Below, piece after piece: positions 7,779 to 16,066 of a DNA stretch of 24,864 bases. Source of the stretch: an uncultured Bacteroidota bacterium (GTDB lineage Bacteria > Bacteroidota > Bacteroidia > 2-12-FULL-35-15); contig CAIRRW010000510.1 of the NCBI GenBank assembly GCA_903881065.1, positions 1 to 24,864 on the forward strand. The letters run 5' to 3'. The notes under the pieces were generated by a model, which had not been told where the DNA came from, made no database searches, and saw nothing but the letters and a program-made list of their open reading frames with translations. Each line of letters begins with the position of its first letter. The first letter of the stretch is position 1. The position numbers were made by a program, and so were the translations under genes.

Positions 7779-8822
7779 TCAAAGTGCATATCTTGCTAAT
7801 GGTTTAGTAGCTTGTGTTGTAAAATCATTTTTCATGTATTTATAATATCCTGTAATGGCAATCATTGCAGCATTATCAGTACAATAAGAAAAATCAGGAA
7901 TAAAAACCTTCCAACCCAGTTCACTCTCCATTTGATATAAAGTAGCACGCAATTGACTGTTGGCAGACACTCCACCAGCAATTGCAATATGATTGATGTC
8001 TGTCTCCAAAGCTGCCGTTTTTAATTTACTCATCAAAATATCAATAATAGTTTGTTGTATTGATGCGCAGATGTCAGCTAGGTTTTCCTTAACGAAATCC
8101 GAATTCTTAGCGGTCTCCGAATTAATAAAATTCATAAAGCCTGTTTTTAATCCACTGAAACTAAAGTTCAATGCATCTATTTGAGGCTTAGTAAACTTAA
8201 ATCGTTTAGGATTTCCTTCCTTAGCATATTTATCAATCAAAGGGCCGCCGGGATATGGCAGGTTCATAATTTTTGCTGCCTTATCAAAAGCTTCACCTGC
8301 CGCATCGTCTATTGTTTCACCTAATACCGTCATTTCAAAATAATCTTTCACCAAAACAATTTGTGTATGGCCACCAGAAACAGTCAAACATAAGAAAGGG
8401 AAAGTAGGTGATTCTACCTTTATTATTTGATTAGCCGCTTTGGATTCTTCTTTGATAAAATGCGCCAGTATATGCCCCTGCATATGATTCACTTCAATCA
8501 AAGGAATATTTAAACCCATAGCAAAAGATTTTGCAAATGAGGTTCCTACTAATAAGGAACCCATTAAACCGGGTCCTCTTGTAAATGCAATTGCCAATAT
8601 ATCTTCTTTTTTCACTCCTGCCTTTTTAATGGCACTATCTACAACAGGAATAATATTTTGCTGATGTGCCCGCGAGGCAAGCTCCGGTACCACTCCTCCA
8701 TACTGCCTGTGCACATCCTGATTGGCAATAACATTGGCAAGTAATTTGCCTTCTTTAATAATTGCAGCAGCAGTGTCATCGCAGGATGATTCGATACCGA
8801 GAATAATAATTGGTTTGCTCAT
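7779..8822 (-). CDS. tsaD: tRNA N6-adenosine threonylcarbamoyltransferase TsaD
   Basis: 347 residues, full length for the family. TsaD transfers the threonylcarbamoyl group from TC-AMP onto A37 of tRNAs reading ANN codons, working with TsaB and TsaE in the cytoplasm. The sequence shows the ASKHA opening ILGIESSCDDTAAA, the GGVVPELASRAH segment, the metal-binding H-x-x-x-H (HMQGH, His113 and His117), the phosphate loop SGGHT (149-153), ETIDDAAGEAFDKAA, and the C-terminal YCTDNAAMIA with its metal-binding Asp. ATG at 8822 follows a TAnnTTTG box by 44 nt. It is divergent from tamB, and the two promoters overlap. Confidence 0.97.
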   Translation of the reverse strand: MSKPIIILGIESSCDDTAAAIIKEGKLLANVIANQDVHRQYGGVVPELASRAHQQNIIPVVDSAIKKAGVKKEDILAIAFTRGPGLMGSLLVGTSFAKSFAMGLNIPLIEVNHMQGHILAHFIKEESKAANQIIKVESPTFPFLCLTVSGGHTQIVLVKDYFEMTVLGETIDDAAGEAFDKAAKIMNLPYPGGPLIDKYAKEGNPKRFKFTKPQIDALNFSFSGLKTGFMNFINSETAKNSDFVKENLADICASIQQTIIDILMSKLKTAALETDINHIAIAGGVSANSQLRATLYQMESELGWKVFIPDFSYCTDNAAMIAITGYYKYMKNDFTTQATKPLARYAL

Positions 8823-8828
8823 AATTAG

Positions 8829-8836
8829 TAACTTTG
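8829..8836 (+). promoter_or_regulatory. -7 promoter box of tamB
   Basis: TAACTTTG on the plus strand matches TAnnTTTG exactly. It ends 37 nt before the ATT at 8874 and 91 nt before the first GTG at 8928. An imperfect dyad (GTACCA ... TGGTAC, 8836-8855) lies between this box and the opposing tsaD box, in a place where an operator could act on both genes. Confidence 0.5.
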
Positions 8837-8866
8837 TACCATTCAGTATTGGTACTATCTACAACT

Positions 8867-8874
8867 CAAAGGTA
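8867..8874 (-). promoter_or_regulatory. -7 promoter box of tsaD
   Basis: The minus strand reads TACCTTTG, an exact TAnnTTTG match ending 44 nt upstream of the tsaD ATG at 8822. It sits downstream of the tamB box, so the two transcripts overlap head to head. Confidence 0.5.
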
Positions 8875-11800
8875 TTAAAAAACTTGGTAAAATATTAATT
8901 CGCATAGTATCTACAATTCTTGTAGTAGTGTTACTGCTATTTATAGCCATTCAAATACATTCTGTACAAACATTTGCTGCACATAAAACAGCCAATTATT
9001 TTTCGAAGAAATTGAATACACGTGTTGAAATTGGCAATATGGATATTCAGTTTTTCAAAACGCTGATAATGGATGATGTGTTTATTCAGGATTTGCATCA
9101 TGATACTTTATTCTATTCTAAAAAACTTAAAGTTGATTTTGATGTAACCAATTTCAAGCAGCATATACTTCACTTCGGAAATATCAGTTTTCTGAACATA
9201 AATGCAAAACTGATAAAGTATAAAAAGGAAGATGATTTTAATTATCAGTTTTTAATTGATGCGTTTAAATCAAGCGATACTACCAAAAAGAATAATGGCA
9301 GCTGGGATATAAAATTCGCAGGTGTTACATTTGTAAATACCGCATTTATATATCGTCGAGAGGCTGACACAAGCACTACCAAAGGCATAAAATATACTGA
9401 CTTGAACACTAGAAGTATCAACGGGCAATTAAATGACATCCGATTTGAACATGACACAATCCTTGCTAAGATTGATAATTTTTCTACAAAAGAAAAATGT
9501 GGCTTTTATTTACAAAACTTTAGTGGCAAAGTAAAATTAAGTTCTGCCGGGCTTAGAGTTGATGAATTAAAAATACTTACTCCCAAAAGTAACATCGCAA
9601 CAAATTTAGAATTCAAATATAAGCATTGGAGCGACTGGATTAATTTCACAGACTCTGTTTCGATGCACGGTAATTTTAATAAGTCTATAGTTGAAATGAA
9701 TGACATAGCTTATTTTGCTCCTGGTCTGAAGGGGCTTCAAAGAAAAATCATTCTGACCGGAAAAATAGACGGCACTGTAAACCGATTAAAAGGAAAGGAT
9801 ATGAATCTGGCAATTGGAGGAGCCACCAAATTTATAGGTGATGTAAGTTTAACCGGATTAACCAATATTGATGAAACAGTTTTTTACTTTAATGTAAAAA
9901 ACTTTACAACCAACTATTTTGATTTAAAGCATATCCCAATCCCTCCTTTCGACAGTAATAAAATGCTTGAAGTACCATCCAGTTTTGCGAAATTGGGAGA
10001 CATGAAATTTAATGGGACTTTTACCGGCTTATACAATGATTTTTATGCTTATGGAAATTTTTCATCTGCGCTTGGTGAACTATCTTCTGACCTTTCCGTA
10101 AGGCATGATACTTTGAAAAAGAAAGAGTTTTATAAAGGAAAATTAAAATCAACTGCGTTCGATTTCGGCAACTTTTTTAATATTAAGAAGCTAGGAAAAG
10201 CAACAGTTAATCTGGATATTGATGGCTCTGGATTTACATTAGAAGATGTTAATGCTAAATTGAACGGTACTGTCAACAGTATTGAAATAAATAATTACAT
10301 GTATCAAAATTTGGCTGTAGAAGGCAGTGTAGCTGACAAAATCTTTAACGGAAAGCTCAGAGTTGCTAATGCAAATATTGATTTAGACTTTAAAGGCATG
10401 ATTGACTTTACTCATAAGTTACCACATCTGGATTTTACTGCTAGTTTAAACAATACAGACTTAGCTGCCTTACACTTTGTGAATTCAACCAAAAAGACTT
10501 CTCTTTCTACACAAGTTATTGTTGAGGTTACAGGAAATAATATTGACAATTTAAATGGACAGATTTATTTTGACAATACGGTATATATTCAAGGGAATGA
10601 AACCTATAAGATAAGCATCTTCGACCTTACTTCGAAAGAAGAACAAGGCATTAAAACAATTAAATTAAGATCTGATTTTATAGATGGCAAAATTAAAGGG
10701 GAGTTTAAAGTTCTTGAATTACCCAGTTCAATTGAAAACTTATTGAGTAATTACTTGCCATCCTATTATGGAAACACCAATAAAAATAAAAATATTCTTC
10801 CTCAAAACTTCGATTACAAATTTGTATTTAATAAAACGGATGATGTTACCCGTTTATTTTTTCCTGATATTAAAATTGGTACCAGAACTGTTGTTCAGGG
10901 GAATTATAATTCTGTTACAAATAAGTTGATACTGAATGGAAGTTCAGATAAACTCACCATTAAAGGGTTTGTAATTAAAGATTGGTATTTGGAAGCAAAA
11001 ACAAATGGCAGCATGGATTTTAATACGGGTTGTAAAAGGCTTTATACTTCCGATAGCAGTTGGTTAACCGATTTTAATATTCAGACCCATACGCGCAATG
11101 ACAGTGCTAACCTAGCTGTAACGTGGGATAATAAAACATCAAATCAATACAAAGGAGACTTTAACGCCCTCTTAAATGTTGATGCAAAAAAAAGAATCCA
11201 GTTTAAAATTCTGCCTTCCTCTTTCGTTGTTTCAGATTCTTCCTGGACAATCAACAGAACTAACCAAGTTCTAATTGATTCCAATTATATTGCTGTAAAT
11301 AATATTAAGTTTGAGCATGAGAATCAATCATTCGCTTTAAACGGTATTATATCCAATAACAAGACAGATCAGATAAAATTATTGTTAACCGGTTTTAATC
11401 TTGCAAATATTAATCTGTTAACAAAAGGTTCAAACGCTTCTTTCAAAGGTATTATAAATGGGGAGTCCACAATAACTGATCTCTACCACAACTTTGTTCT
11501 TACAAGTAACAACACTTTTAAATCCGTTTTCCTAAATGATAATGAAATAGGTGATGGCACCATAGTAAGCACGTGGGATGCGGCAAAAGAATCACTGTAT
11601 TTAAATGGTTCATTTTCATTAGGTGCAATTCCAAATCTTTTGTTTTCCGGAAATTGTTACCCTAAAAAGCAGGAAGATAATATTGATTTAAACATAAATC
11701 TGGAAGCTTTGAATATGCAGATCTTTGAACCATATGTAAAAGAATATTGCTCCAATTTCAAAGGCTCATTTGCTGGTAATTTAAAGCTTAACGGCTCTGT

Positions 11801-13391
11801 TAAAAAACCTTTACTTTCAGGACTTGTTAATGTTAATGCTAAAAAGATAACCGTAGATTATTTAAATACTTCCTATAGCTGCAAGCATGATTTAGCTATT
11901 AATAGTAATTCGTTTAGTGTAGTCGATATGGACATAAATGACGAAAATGGTAACAAAGCAATAGTCTCCGGGAAACTATATCACGACAACTTTAAGGATT
12001 TTCAATTGGACTTCGATATTCAAACAAATAAATTCATGTGTTTGAACACTACTGAATCCAACAATAATTTATACTATGGGAAGGCTTTTGTTACTGGCTT
12101 AGTAAATATTTATGGGTACCTTGATAACATCAGTATTGATGCAAATGTGAAGACAGAAAAAATAGCTCCTTCAGAAAAATCTGATAAGTATAACCCCCTT
12201 TCAAAAACAGAATTAACTAAAATATTCATCCCTCTTTCAAAAACTTCAGAAGTATCAGAAAATAATTTCATCACTTATATTAGGAAAGACAGCAGTTTAA
12301 AAGTAAAAGACAATTATAAAATTTTACTTGGAGGATTAACCCTTAACTTCAATTTAGATGTTACACCGGATGCTGAAGTTCAGTTAATTTTTGATCAGAA
12401 AGTAGGTGATATAATCAAAGCTCGTGGTAACGGAGATATAAGCCTGCGAATTAATTCCAAAGGAGATTTCAAAATGTATGGTGAATATGTTATAGAAAAT
12501 GGTGATTATTTATTTACACTTCAGAATATCATTAATAAAAAGTTTGATTTGGAAAATGGCGGAACAATACGATGGAGTGGCGTGCCCTACAAAGCGGACA
12601 TGAATTTATCTGCGATATATAAAACACGTGCTTCATTGGCTCCCTTCTTCGATTCGACAAGTCATTTGGATACCAAGAAAAGATACCCTGTTGATCTAAA
12701 ATTATTGATGAATGGAGATTTATTGTCCCCCGAAATCAATTTTGACATTGGTATTCCTTCGGCCGATCCTACCACACAACAAACTGTTTTAAGCTACATT
12801 AATAATGATGCTGAAAGAAACAGACAAGTGTTTTCTTTATTGATTTTAGGCAGTTTTGTAACTCCATACCAACTTGCTGGCGGGGGGGCAGGAAATGTAA
12901 TGGACCAAACAGCGCTTGGTGCAGGAATGAGTACGAGTGAACTTCTCTCTAATCAACTTAGTAATTTGTTAAGTCAGGTGAGTAAAAACTTTGATGTCGG
13001 TATAAATTATCGTCCGGGAGATGCCATAAGTAAGGAGGAATTAGGAGTTGCCCTCTCTACTCAATTGTTCAATGATAAATTAACTATTGATGGAAACCTT
13101 AGTAATAGTCAGAATGCAAGCAGTCAATCAACCAATCTAATTGGCGATGTAAATGCTGAATATAAAATTACTAAAGATGGCAAAGTACGAGTTAAAGCTT
13201 ACAATAAAGCTAATGATATTGGCAATACCCAAATTTATGCCAGTGGACCATACACTCAAGGTGTTGGGATTTTCTACCGAGATGAATTTGATTATATCGG
13301 TGATTTGTTTCTGCGCTATTTGAATGCGGTAACTCCTAACAAGAAGAAGAAATCTGCCCCTGCAGATAAAGCGAAAACTCCTGATAAATAA
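8874..13391 (+). CDS. tamB: translocation/assembly module TamB domain protein (start uncertain, ATT proposed)
   Basis: About 1505 residues. TamB-family proteins are anchored in the inner membrane by one N-terminal helix, span the periplasm as a long beta-groove, and help assemble outer-membrane proteins or carry lipids. The sequence shows the N-terminal signature VQTFAAHKTANYFSKKL followed by TRVEIGNMDI, a long repetitive beta region, and the C-terminal TamB (DUF490) domain from about residue 1150: KARGNGDISLRIN, GEYVIENGDYLFTLQN, LLILGSFVTP. It ends in a Lys-rich tail. The frame is open from 8832 but has no ATG, GTG or TTG before GTG 8928, and starting there would remove half of the membrane helix (KILIRIVSTILVVVLLLFIA). 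Starting at ATT 8874 gives a normal basic N-terminus (M-KKLGKILIR). A run of seven G occurs at 12882-12888. Confidence 0.9.
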   Translation: MKKLGKILIRIVSTILVVVLLLFIAIQIHSVQTFAAHKTANYFSKKLNTRVEIGNMDIQFFKTLIMDDVFIQDLHHDTLFYSKKLKVDFDVTNFKQHILHFGNISFLNINAKLIKYKKEDDFNYQFLIDAFKSSDTTKKNNGSWDIKFAGVTFVNTAFIYRREADTSTTKGIKYTDLNTRSINGQLNDIRFEHDTILAKIDNFSTKEKCGFYLQNFSGKVKLSSAGLRVDELKILTPKSNIATNLEFKYKHWSDWINFTDSVSMHGNFNKSIVEMNDIAYFAPGLKGLQRKIILTGKIDGTVNRLKGKDMNLAIGGATKFIGDVSLTGLTNIDETVFYFNVKNFTTNYFDLKHIPIPPFDSNKMLEVPSSFAKLGDMKFNGTFTGLYNDFYAYGNFSSALGELSSDLSVRHDTLKKKEFYKGKLKSTAFDFGNFFNIKKLGKATVNLDIDGSGFTLEDVNAKLNGTVNSIEINNYMYQNLAVEGSVADKIFNGKLRVANANIDLDFKGMIDFTHKLPHLDFTASLNNTDLAALHFVNSTKKTSLSTQVIVEVTGNNIDNLNGQIYFDNTVYIQGNETYKISIFDLTSKEEQGIKTIKLRSDFIDGKIKGEFKVLELPSSIENLLSNYLPSYYGNTNKNKNILPQNFDYKFVFNKTDDVTRLFFPDIKIGTRTVVQGNYNSVTNKLILNGSSDKLTIKGFVIKDWYLEAKTNGSMDFNTGCKRLYTSDSSWLTDFNIQTHTRNDSANLAVTWDNKTSNQYKGDFNALLNVDAKKRIQFKILPSSFVVSDSSWTINRTNQVLIDSNYIAVNNIKFEHENQSFALNGIISNNKTDQIKLLLTGFNLANINLLTKGSNASFKGIINGESTITDLYHNFVLTSNNTFKSVFLNDNEIGDGTIVSTWDAAKESLYLNGSFSLGAIPNLLFSGNCYPKKQEDNIDLNINLEALNMQIFEPYVKEYCSNFKGSFAGNLKLNGSVKKPLLSGLVNVNAKKITVDYLNTSYSCKHDLAINSNSFSVVDMDINDENGNKAIVSGKLYHDNFKDFQLDFDIQTNKFMCLNTTESNNNLYYGKAFVTGLVNIYGYLDNISIDANVKTEKIAPSEKSDKYNPLSKTELTKIFIPLSKTSEVSENNFITYIRKDSSLKVKDNYKILLGGLTLNFNLDVTPDAEVQLIFDQKVGDIIKARGNGDISLRINSKGDFKMYGEYVIENGDYLFTLQNIINKKFDLENGGTIRWSGVPYKADMNLSAIYKTRASLAPFFDSTSHLDTKKRYPVDLKLLMNGDLLSPEINFDIGIPSADPTTQQTVLSYINNDAERNRQVFSLLILGSFVTPYQLAGGGAGNVMDQTALGAGMSTSELLSNQLSNLLSQVSKNFDVGINYRPGDAISKEELGVALSTQLFNDKLTIDGNLSNSQNASSQSTNLIGDVNAEYKITKDGKVRVKAYNKANDIGNTQIYASGPYTQGVGIFYRDEFDYIGDLFLRYLNAVTPNKKKKSAPADKAKTPDK

Positions 13392-13424
13392 CAATCCTAA
13401 GCGCGGATTAATCTATCCTATATC

Positions 13425-13540
13425 TTACCCAATCTCATCACGAAATGACCTATCTCATTGCAAATTTACCCAATCTTATCGTAAGATTACACAATCGCAT
13501 TGTAAGATTACCCAATCGCAAGACAAGGTTAGGTAATCTC
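13425..13540. repeat. imperfect 21-bp tandem array downstream of tamB
   Basis: Units start at 13425, 13446, 13466, 13487 and 13508 (21, 20, 21, 21, 21 bp), with a partial sixth at 13529. The type unit is TTACCCAATCTTATCGTAAG plus A; variants include TTACACAATCGCATTGTAAG plus A. Unit 3 contains a perfect hairpin AATCTTA-TCG-TAAGATT (13472-13488) and unit 4 contains ACAAT-CGC-ATTGT. Copies are more diverged than in the 5011 array. There is no coding potential or spacer structure. Confidence 0.8.
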
Positions 13541-13674
13541 TATACGCCGTTGCCCGAACTTTGGTAAAGTTTGGGTGGTAAACGGAGTAAACAAAGCAAT
13601 TAGCGCATTAATCAAACAATTACAGACAGAAATGGCAACTTACAATACTTATAATTAAGATGATACTAAATAGA

Positions 13675-13706
13675 AAATCCGACAGGTAAAATAACCTATC
13701 GGATTT
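13675..13706. terminator. bidirectional terminator between tamB and accA
   Basis: A 13-bp stem AAATCCGACAGGT / ACCTATCGGATTT with one mismatch and a 6-nt loop. On the plus strand it is followed by a T-rich stretch (ACTTTATAGTTCTT), on the minus strand by TTCTATTT. It sits 22 nt after the accA stop and suits both convergent genes. Confidence 0.75.
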
Positions 13707-13727
13707 ACTTTATAGTTCTTATTCCTA

Positions 13728-14684
13728 TTACTCTTCAATCACCACACCCATTGAACAGAATTTTTCTATCCTTTGGTCAACACGTTTTTTAGGGCTTAAT
13801 TTCTCTAAAGAATTAATATGTTTTAATATTTCTGCTTTTACCGTCTTAAATATTTCCTCCTGATTAGTATGCGCTCCACCTAAAGGTTCAGGAATAATTC
13901 CATCAATAAGTTTATTCTCCAACATATCTTTCGGTGTCAATTTTAATGCTTCAGCTGCCCGTTCTTTATTATTCCAATTACGCCATAAAATAGAGGAACA
14001 TGATTCGGGAGAGATTACCGAATACCATGTATTCTCCAGCATCAATACTTTATCTCCAATAGCAATACCCAAAGCACCACCCGAAGCACCTTCTCCAATA
14101 ACTATGCAAATTACCGGAACTTTTAGTTGAAACATCTCCAATAAATTACGTGCAATCGCTTCTCCCTGTCCGCGTTCTTCTGCTTCTATGCCAGGGAAAG
14201 CACCGGGTGTGTCGATAATAGTTACAATTGGTTTATTAAACTTTTCCGCGAGTTTCATTAAGCGTAATGCTTTACGATACCCTTCAGGGTTTGCCATTCC
14301 GAAATTCCGAATCTGACGCATTTTGGTTGTAATACCTTTTTGCTGACCAATAAACATTACTGTCTTTCCGTCTACACTGCCGAACCCGCCAACCATCGCT
14401 TTGTCATCTTTCACCGTTCTGTCTCCATGAAGTTCCATAAAGGTGCCTCCTGTAATATACTCAATATAAGCTAATGTATATGGCCTGTCGGGATGGCGGG
14501 AAACTTGTACCCGCTGCCAAGGAGTAAGATTACTATAAATTTCCGTACGCGCCTGTTTGATTTTTCCTTCAATGTCTTCAAGTGTTTTTGAAACATCAAC
14601 GCCACTCTTCTCTGCAACTTGTTTTACCTTTTCCAACTGCTCGTATAATTCTGCAATTGGCTTTTCGAAATCTAAATAATTCAT
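13728..14684 (-). CDS. accA: acetyl-CoA carboxylase carboxyltransferase subunit alpha
   Basis: 318 residues, full length. AccA pairs with AccD to form the carboxyltransferase that moves CO2 from carboxybiotin to acetyl-CoA, giving malonyl-CoA, the first step of fatty-acid synthesis. Visible features are the N-terminal MNYLDFEKPIAELYEQL helix, R-H-P-x-R-P-Y-T (63-70), FMELHGDR (82-89), the IDTPGAFPG loop (157-165), EERGQGEAIARNL, and the oxyanion-hole GEGASGGALGIAIGD (197-211), then ENTWYSVISPE. The ATG at 14684 is the expected start. Only a weak box (TTATTTTG, one mismatch) is seen upstream. It is separated from the next minus-strand gene by a strong palindrome. Confidence 0.97.
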   Translation of the reverse strand: MNYLDFEKPIAELYEQLEKVKQVAEKSGVDVSKTLEDIEGKIKQARTEIYSNLTPWQRVQVSRHPDRPYTLAYIEYITGGTFMELHGDRTVKDDKAMVGGFGSVDGKTVMFIGQQKGITTKMRQIRNFGMANPEGYRKALRLMKLAEKFNKPIVTIIDTPGAFPGIEAEERGQGEAIARNLLEMFQLKVPVICIVIGEGASGGALGIAIGDKVLMLENTWYSVISPESCSSILWRNWNNKERAAEALKLTPKDMLENKLIDGIIPEPLGGAHTNQEEIFKTVKAEILKHINSLEKLSPKKRVDQRIEKFCSMGVVIEE

Positions 14685-14744
14685 AGTTGTGTTTTTAATT
14701 AATGCTAAATCAAAATAACTATAGCATTCTATTTATTAAAGCCC

Positions 14745-14785
14745 AACAGCGATATTAATAAATCCAACTTATTAATATCGCTGTT
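14745..14785. terminator. perfect 17-bp inverted repeat, probable terminator
   Basis: AACAGCGATATTAATAA (14745-14761) and its exact complement (14769-14785) flank the 7-nt loop ATCCAAC. It lies 53 nt beyond the stop of the T9SS gene at 14838 and 61 nt before the accA ATG, both on the minus strand. It is probably the terminator of the T9SS gene, although the minus-strand sequence after it (GGGCTTTAATAAAT) lacks a clean T-run. It could instead be a leader hairpin of accA or a protein-binding palindrome. Confidence 0.65.
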
Positions 14786-14794
14786 AGCTGTTAT

Positions 14795-14821
14795 GCCCTT
14801 TCTCCGTAAATATCGGAGGGC
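14795..14821. other. second hairpin after the T9SS gene
   Basis: CTCCG (14802-14806) and CGGAG (14814-14818) around TAAATAT, extended by GCC (14795-14797) pairing with GGC (14819-14821) across a small bulge. It begins 17 nt past the minus-strand stop at 14838. With the 17-bp palindrome beyond it, it forms a double hairpin that may together end or stabilise the transcript. Confidence 0.45.
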
Positions 14822-14837
14822 AAATAAAATTTATTTT

Positions 14838-15941
14838 TTATTGAACAATCAATTTCACAATACTGTTACCAATGCTTGTTTGAACAGATACAGTATAGAA
14901 ACCTTTTGCAAAAGAAGAAATGTTAAGATTCGAGAAGTGATTTCCTTGAGCCATTGTTCCTTTGTTCTCAGAGTAAACCAATTTCCCTGCAACATCATAT
15001 ACATTCAACAAAACTGATGCTTCAGCAGTAAGTTTGAAATTAACTTTTGCAACTTCATTTGCAGGATTAGGATAAATACTTAATCCCATTTCATTAATAT
15101 ATTCATTAACCCCTTGTGTATTTTTATTGCCCCGAATCATAATATCATCAATAGTAATACCATTATCATCATGAGAGTCGCTCAAGAAAGCAACAAAAAT
15201 GGTTTGATTTGCATACGCGTCCAATGGGAAACTAAACGGATGAAGTTTTCCACGATGCGATATTGGTGTTGTTGTACCGGCAGGATCAATGTATGTTCCA
15301 TCTAATCCGTGTACAAAATAATTGGCTGCTGGAATACTCCCATTATAACAGGTGAATGTAAAATCAGCATAAAGCGTATCAGTATTTACAGGTGGTGTAC
15401 CCACCATTTCGGCTGCTCTAAAAATTGTATCAGTAAATACTCCGAAGTCGTTAGAAGATGTTGAAATTAAAACTGAATATCTGTCAACATAACGAGGAGT
15501 TTGAAAAGGAGCTGATTTCCAAAATAAAGTATCATGAGTTCCTAACTTAGTACTTGGGGAGATACAATAATTTGCTTCAAGAGCGTTTGCTCCATCCCCA
15601 AGATTTGTCCAAGAACTAGCTGCCAAAACTGTGTTTGTATCCGGTGTAATTACACTTGTAGAGCTTGTATCTGACATACCTGTTGCATACATATCATTTT
15701 TTGAAACAGGATAAGATAAATACCAACGATTTGGGCGATAACTTGCAGCACCATTAGCTAAAGGATTTGCATTAAACAAATACCAAGTTGTACTTGTAGA
15801 AACTCCCGGAGGGGAATTTAAGGTATCATATGCTTTCCAATGTGGTTGTTGAAAATCATTGAACAGTAAGGTGTCTTGAGCTTTTGAAGCTAAAGAACTA
15901 AGTAGTAAAGAAGCTACTAAAACAATGTAAGTTTTTTTCAT
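14838..15941 (-). CDS. secreted protein with choice-of-anchor-like domain and T9SS type A sorting domain
   Basis: 367 residues. The signal peptide is MKKTYIVLVASLLLSSLASK to about residue 22. The middle (about 25-275) resembles the lectin-like choice-of-anchor J type of domain: an opening LFNDFQQPHWKAYD, then WTNLGDGANALEANYCISP, RYSVLISTSSNDFGVFTDTIF, and a closing IFVAFLSDSHDDNGITIDDI followed by a basic residue, the usual end of this fold. Residues about 287-367 are a T9SS type A sorting domain (LSIYPNPANEVAKVNF, LLNVYDVAGKLVY, KGFYTVSVQ). It should be exported across the outer membrane. No enzyme motif is seen, and a binding role is likely. The domain call comes from pattern memory, not a profile search. 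Confidence 0.8.
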   Translation of the reverse strand: MKKTYIVLVASLLLSSLASKAQDTLLFNDFQQPHWKAYDTLNSPPGVSTSTTWYLFNANPLANGAASYRPNRWYLSYPVSKNDMYATGMSDTSSTSVITPDTNTVLAASSWTNLGDGANALEANYCISPSTKLGTHDTLFWKSAPFQTPRYVDRYSVLISTSSNDFGVFTDTIFRAAEMVGTPPVNTDTLYADFTFTCYNGSIPAANYFVHGLDGTYIDPAGTTTPISHRGKLHPFSFPLDAYANQTIFVAFLSDSHDDNGITIDDIMIRGNKNTQGVNEYINEMGLSIYPNPANEVAKVNFKLTAEASVLLNVYDVAGKLVYSENKGTMAQGNHFSNLNISSFAKGFYTVSVQTSIGNSIVKLIVQ

Positions 15942-15984
15942 TTTAATTAAATATAGGTTAAATTTATTATTTATTATTATTGTG

Positions 15985-16015
15985 CGAAATTAGTTATTTA
16001 TTCTTAATGGCAAAA
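15985..16015 (-). promoter_or_regulatory. promoter of the T9SS gene at 15941
   Basis: The minus strand carries TTTTG (16015-16011), 18 nt of spacer, then TAATTTCG (15992-15985), one mismatch from TAnnTTTG. The box ends 43 nt upstream of the ATG at 15941. The layout matches the promoter at 21345-21375. Confidence 0.6.
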
Positions 16016-16066
16016 CATTTTTAGGTTAACCACAAGAATCAGAAGGTTAAAGAAAATAAGTAACTA

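Larger units (their letters stand above)
13392..13727. other. gene-free stretch between convergent tamB and accA
   Basis: 336 nt. It holds the 21-bp array, then a G/C-richer hairpin CCCGAACTTT-GGT-AAAGTTTGGG (13553-13575, one wobble) with no T-run after it, and finally a terminator at 13675-13706. No gene is seen. Confidence 0.75.
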
